A DNA stretch of 64,000 nucleotides from Synechococcus sp. RS9916 (GTDB lineage: Bacteria; Cyanobacteriota; Cyanobacteriia; PCC-6307; Cyanobiaceae). Below are positions 63,326-64,000 of the stretch, in pieces. The stretch covers positions 1,204,869 to 1,268,868 of the forward strand of contig NZ_DS022299.1 of assembly GCF_000153825.1 (NCBI RefSeq), given 5' to 3'. The notes beneath the pieces are model-generated. The model was not told where the DNA came from, made no database searches, and saw only the letters and a program-made list of their open reading frames with translations. Positions within the stretch are counted from its first letter, which is position 1, and every line of letters begins with the position of its first letter. A program made the translations under genes and the position numbers.

Positions 63326-64000
63326 ATGCACCTCAGACTGCGCGGGTCCAGTGGTGATCAACAGCAAGCGGTGGCAGGACGCAAGCGATGGTGGCTTGGT
63401 GGTGGTTTGGTGGTCGCCCTGGGGGTGGGATGGCTGCTGAGCGAATTGATGCATGGCCAGTCCAGTGCCTCTCCCAGTCGGATTGAAGTCGACCGCCAGG
63501 TGAGCGATTTGCTCAACCGCCGAGAGCAAGGGCCCCTCAGCGCGGTCGATGAACGCCGGCTTCTGGAACGGCTCCTTGCCCTGGGCAGGCTGCCGGAAAG
63601 CATCGTGTTGGTCGAGGATCAACTGGCAGCCCAGCCCAAGGCCTGGCGGTGGCGCCTGCTGCTCAGCCAGCTGGAACTGCGCAATGGCAACAGCCGCGGT
63701 GCCGAGGTGCATCTGCAACAACTCTCACGGCTGCACCCCACCAATCCCGATGTGCTTCAGGCCCTGGCCCTGCTCCGCCTCCAGCAGGGGCGTCCTCAGC
63801 TCGCCATCAACACAGTGCAGACAGCACTGAAAACAACCGAACCCAGCAAGCGGGTGTCCTTGGGGTTGCTGCTGGCGGATCTTCAACGTCAAAGCGGTTC
63901 AGGTACCGCCGCAGTCACCACCTACCAACAGCTCATCAAAGACTCCCCTGACGATGCCCGCCCGCTGATGGCAAAAGCACTGTTGATGCAAGAGCAGGGA
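63326..64000 (+). CDS. membrane-anchored TPR protein (cut by window edge)
   Basis: 225 codons, open to the last base. One membrane segment (WWLGGGLVVALGVGWLLSEL, about residues 22-41), then TPR-like helical pairs: LLERLLALGRLPESIVLVEDQL, RWRLLLSQLELRNGNSRGAE, HPTNPDVLQALALLRLQQGRPQLA, and VTTYQQLIKDSPDDARPLMAKA. Divergent from the 211 aa gene with 52 bp between the starts. Function unknown; the C-terminal part is outside the window. Confidence 0.75.
   Translation, partial: MHLRLRGSSGDQQQAVAGRKRWWLGGGLVVALGVGWLLSELMHGQSSASPSRIEVDRQVSDLLNRREQGPLSAVDERRLLERLLALGRLPESIVLVEDQLAAQPKAWRWRLLLSQLELRNGNSRGAEVHLQQLSRLHPTNPDVLQALALLRLQQGRPQLAINTVQTALKTTEPSKRVSLGLLLADLQRQSGSGTAAVTTYQQLIKDSPDDARPLMAKALLMQEQG

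Overview
The window looks like a chromosomal segment of a marine or estuarine unicellular picocyanobacterium of the Synechococcus/Cyanobium group. Evidence: high G+C, tightly packed genes with many 1-4 nt overlaps, a CpcS/CpeS-type phycobilin lyase, a phycobilisome linker, the divisome protein Ftn2/ZipN, ThiE with the long cyanobacterial N-terminal extension, TrpC with the cyanobacterial N-terminal extension, a Yfr2-family small RNA, FutA/FutB iron transport and many conserved cyanobacterial proteins of unknown function. Both ends of the window cut a gene (ddl at the left, a TPR protein at the right).

Layout. 0-7.7 kb: ddl-miaB leftwards, then a rightward set made of an enolase-superfamily dipeptide/N-acyl-glutamate epimerase, its DUF1611 partner, a cytosine-deaminase-like amidohydrolase and a FAD-linked dehydrogenase, interrupted by tRNA-His on the other strand, and closed by a lumenal pentapeptide-repeat protein. 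7.7-8.1 kb: two convergent small RNAs, Yfr2-like and Yfr1-like, that carry complementary sequences. 8.1-12.2 kb: murA, tRNA-Leu(CAA), argD and folC in one leftward transcription unit, then tRNA-Leu(CAG). 12.2-14.9 kb: a gene-poor islet next to that tRNA, with tiny genes, a DUF4278 gene and at least one gene broken by a stop and a frameshift. 15-25.6 kb: a 2'-O-methyltransferase, lpd, trpC, sodB, an FKBP, lnt, mnmA, nnr and a group 2 sigma factor. 25.6-38.8 kb: pdhA, ftn2, ffh, rpsP, phoH, a BI-1 family membrane protein, era, the phycobilin lyase, trmD, ispF and larB. 38.8-43.4 kb: small ORFs, DUF1517, thiS, thiE, a tiny membrane protein, ribF and DUF3611. 43.4-49.8 kb: a less GC-rich stretch holding a linker with a hydrophobic C-terminal tail, surE, pheS, a heme-type membrane protein and an NHL beta-propeller protein. 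49.9-64 kb: an ABC1/UbiB kinase, nadK plus an atypical response regulator, DUF192, phhB, a His-rich COG0523 GTPase, futAB behind a possible Fur site, and a leftward operon of an unknown protein, an M41 peptidase without an AAA+ domain, larC, a UPF0104-type membrane protein and a phytase-like protein.

Most of the window is ordinary core metabolism and translation. The parts that deserve a second look are the complementary small-RNA pair, the putative D-glutamate or muropeptide salvage genes, the larB/larC pair, the M41 operon, the linker with a hydrophobic tail, and the decayed islet beside tRNA-Leu.
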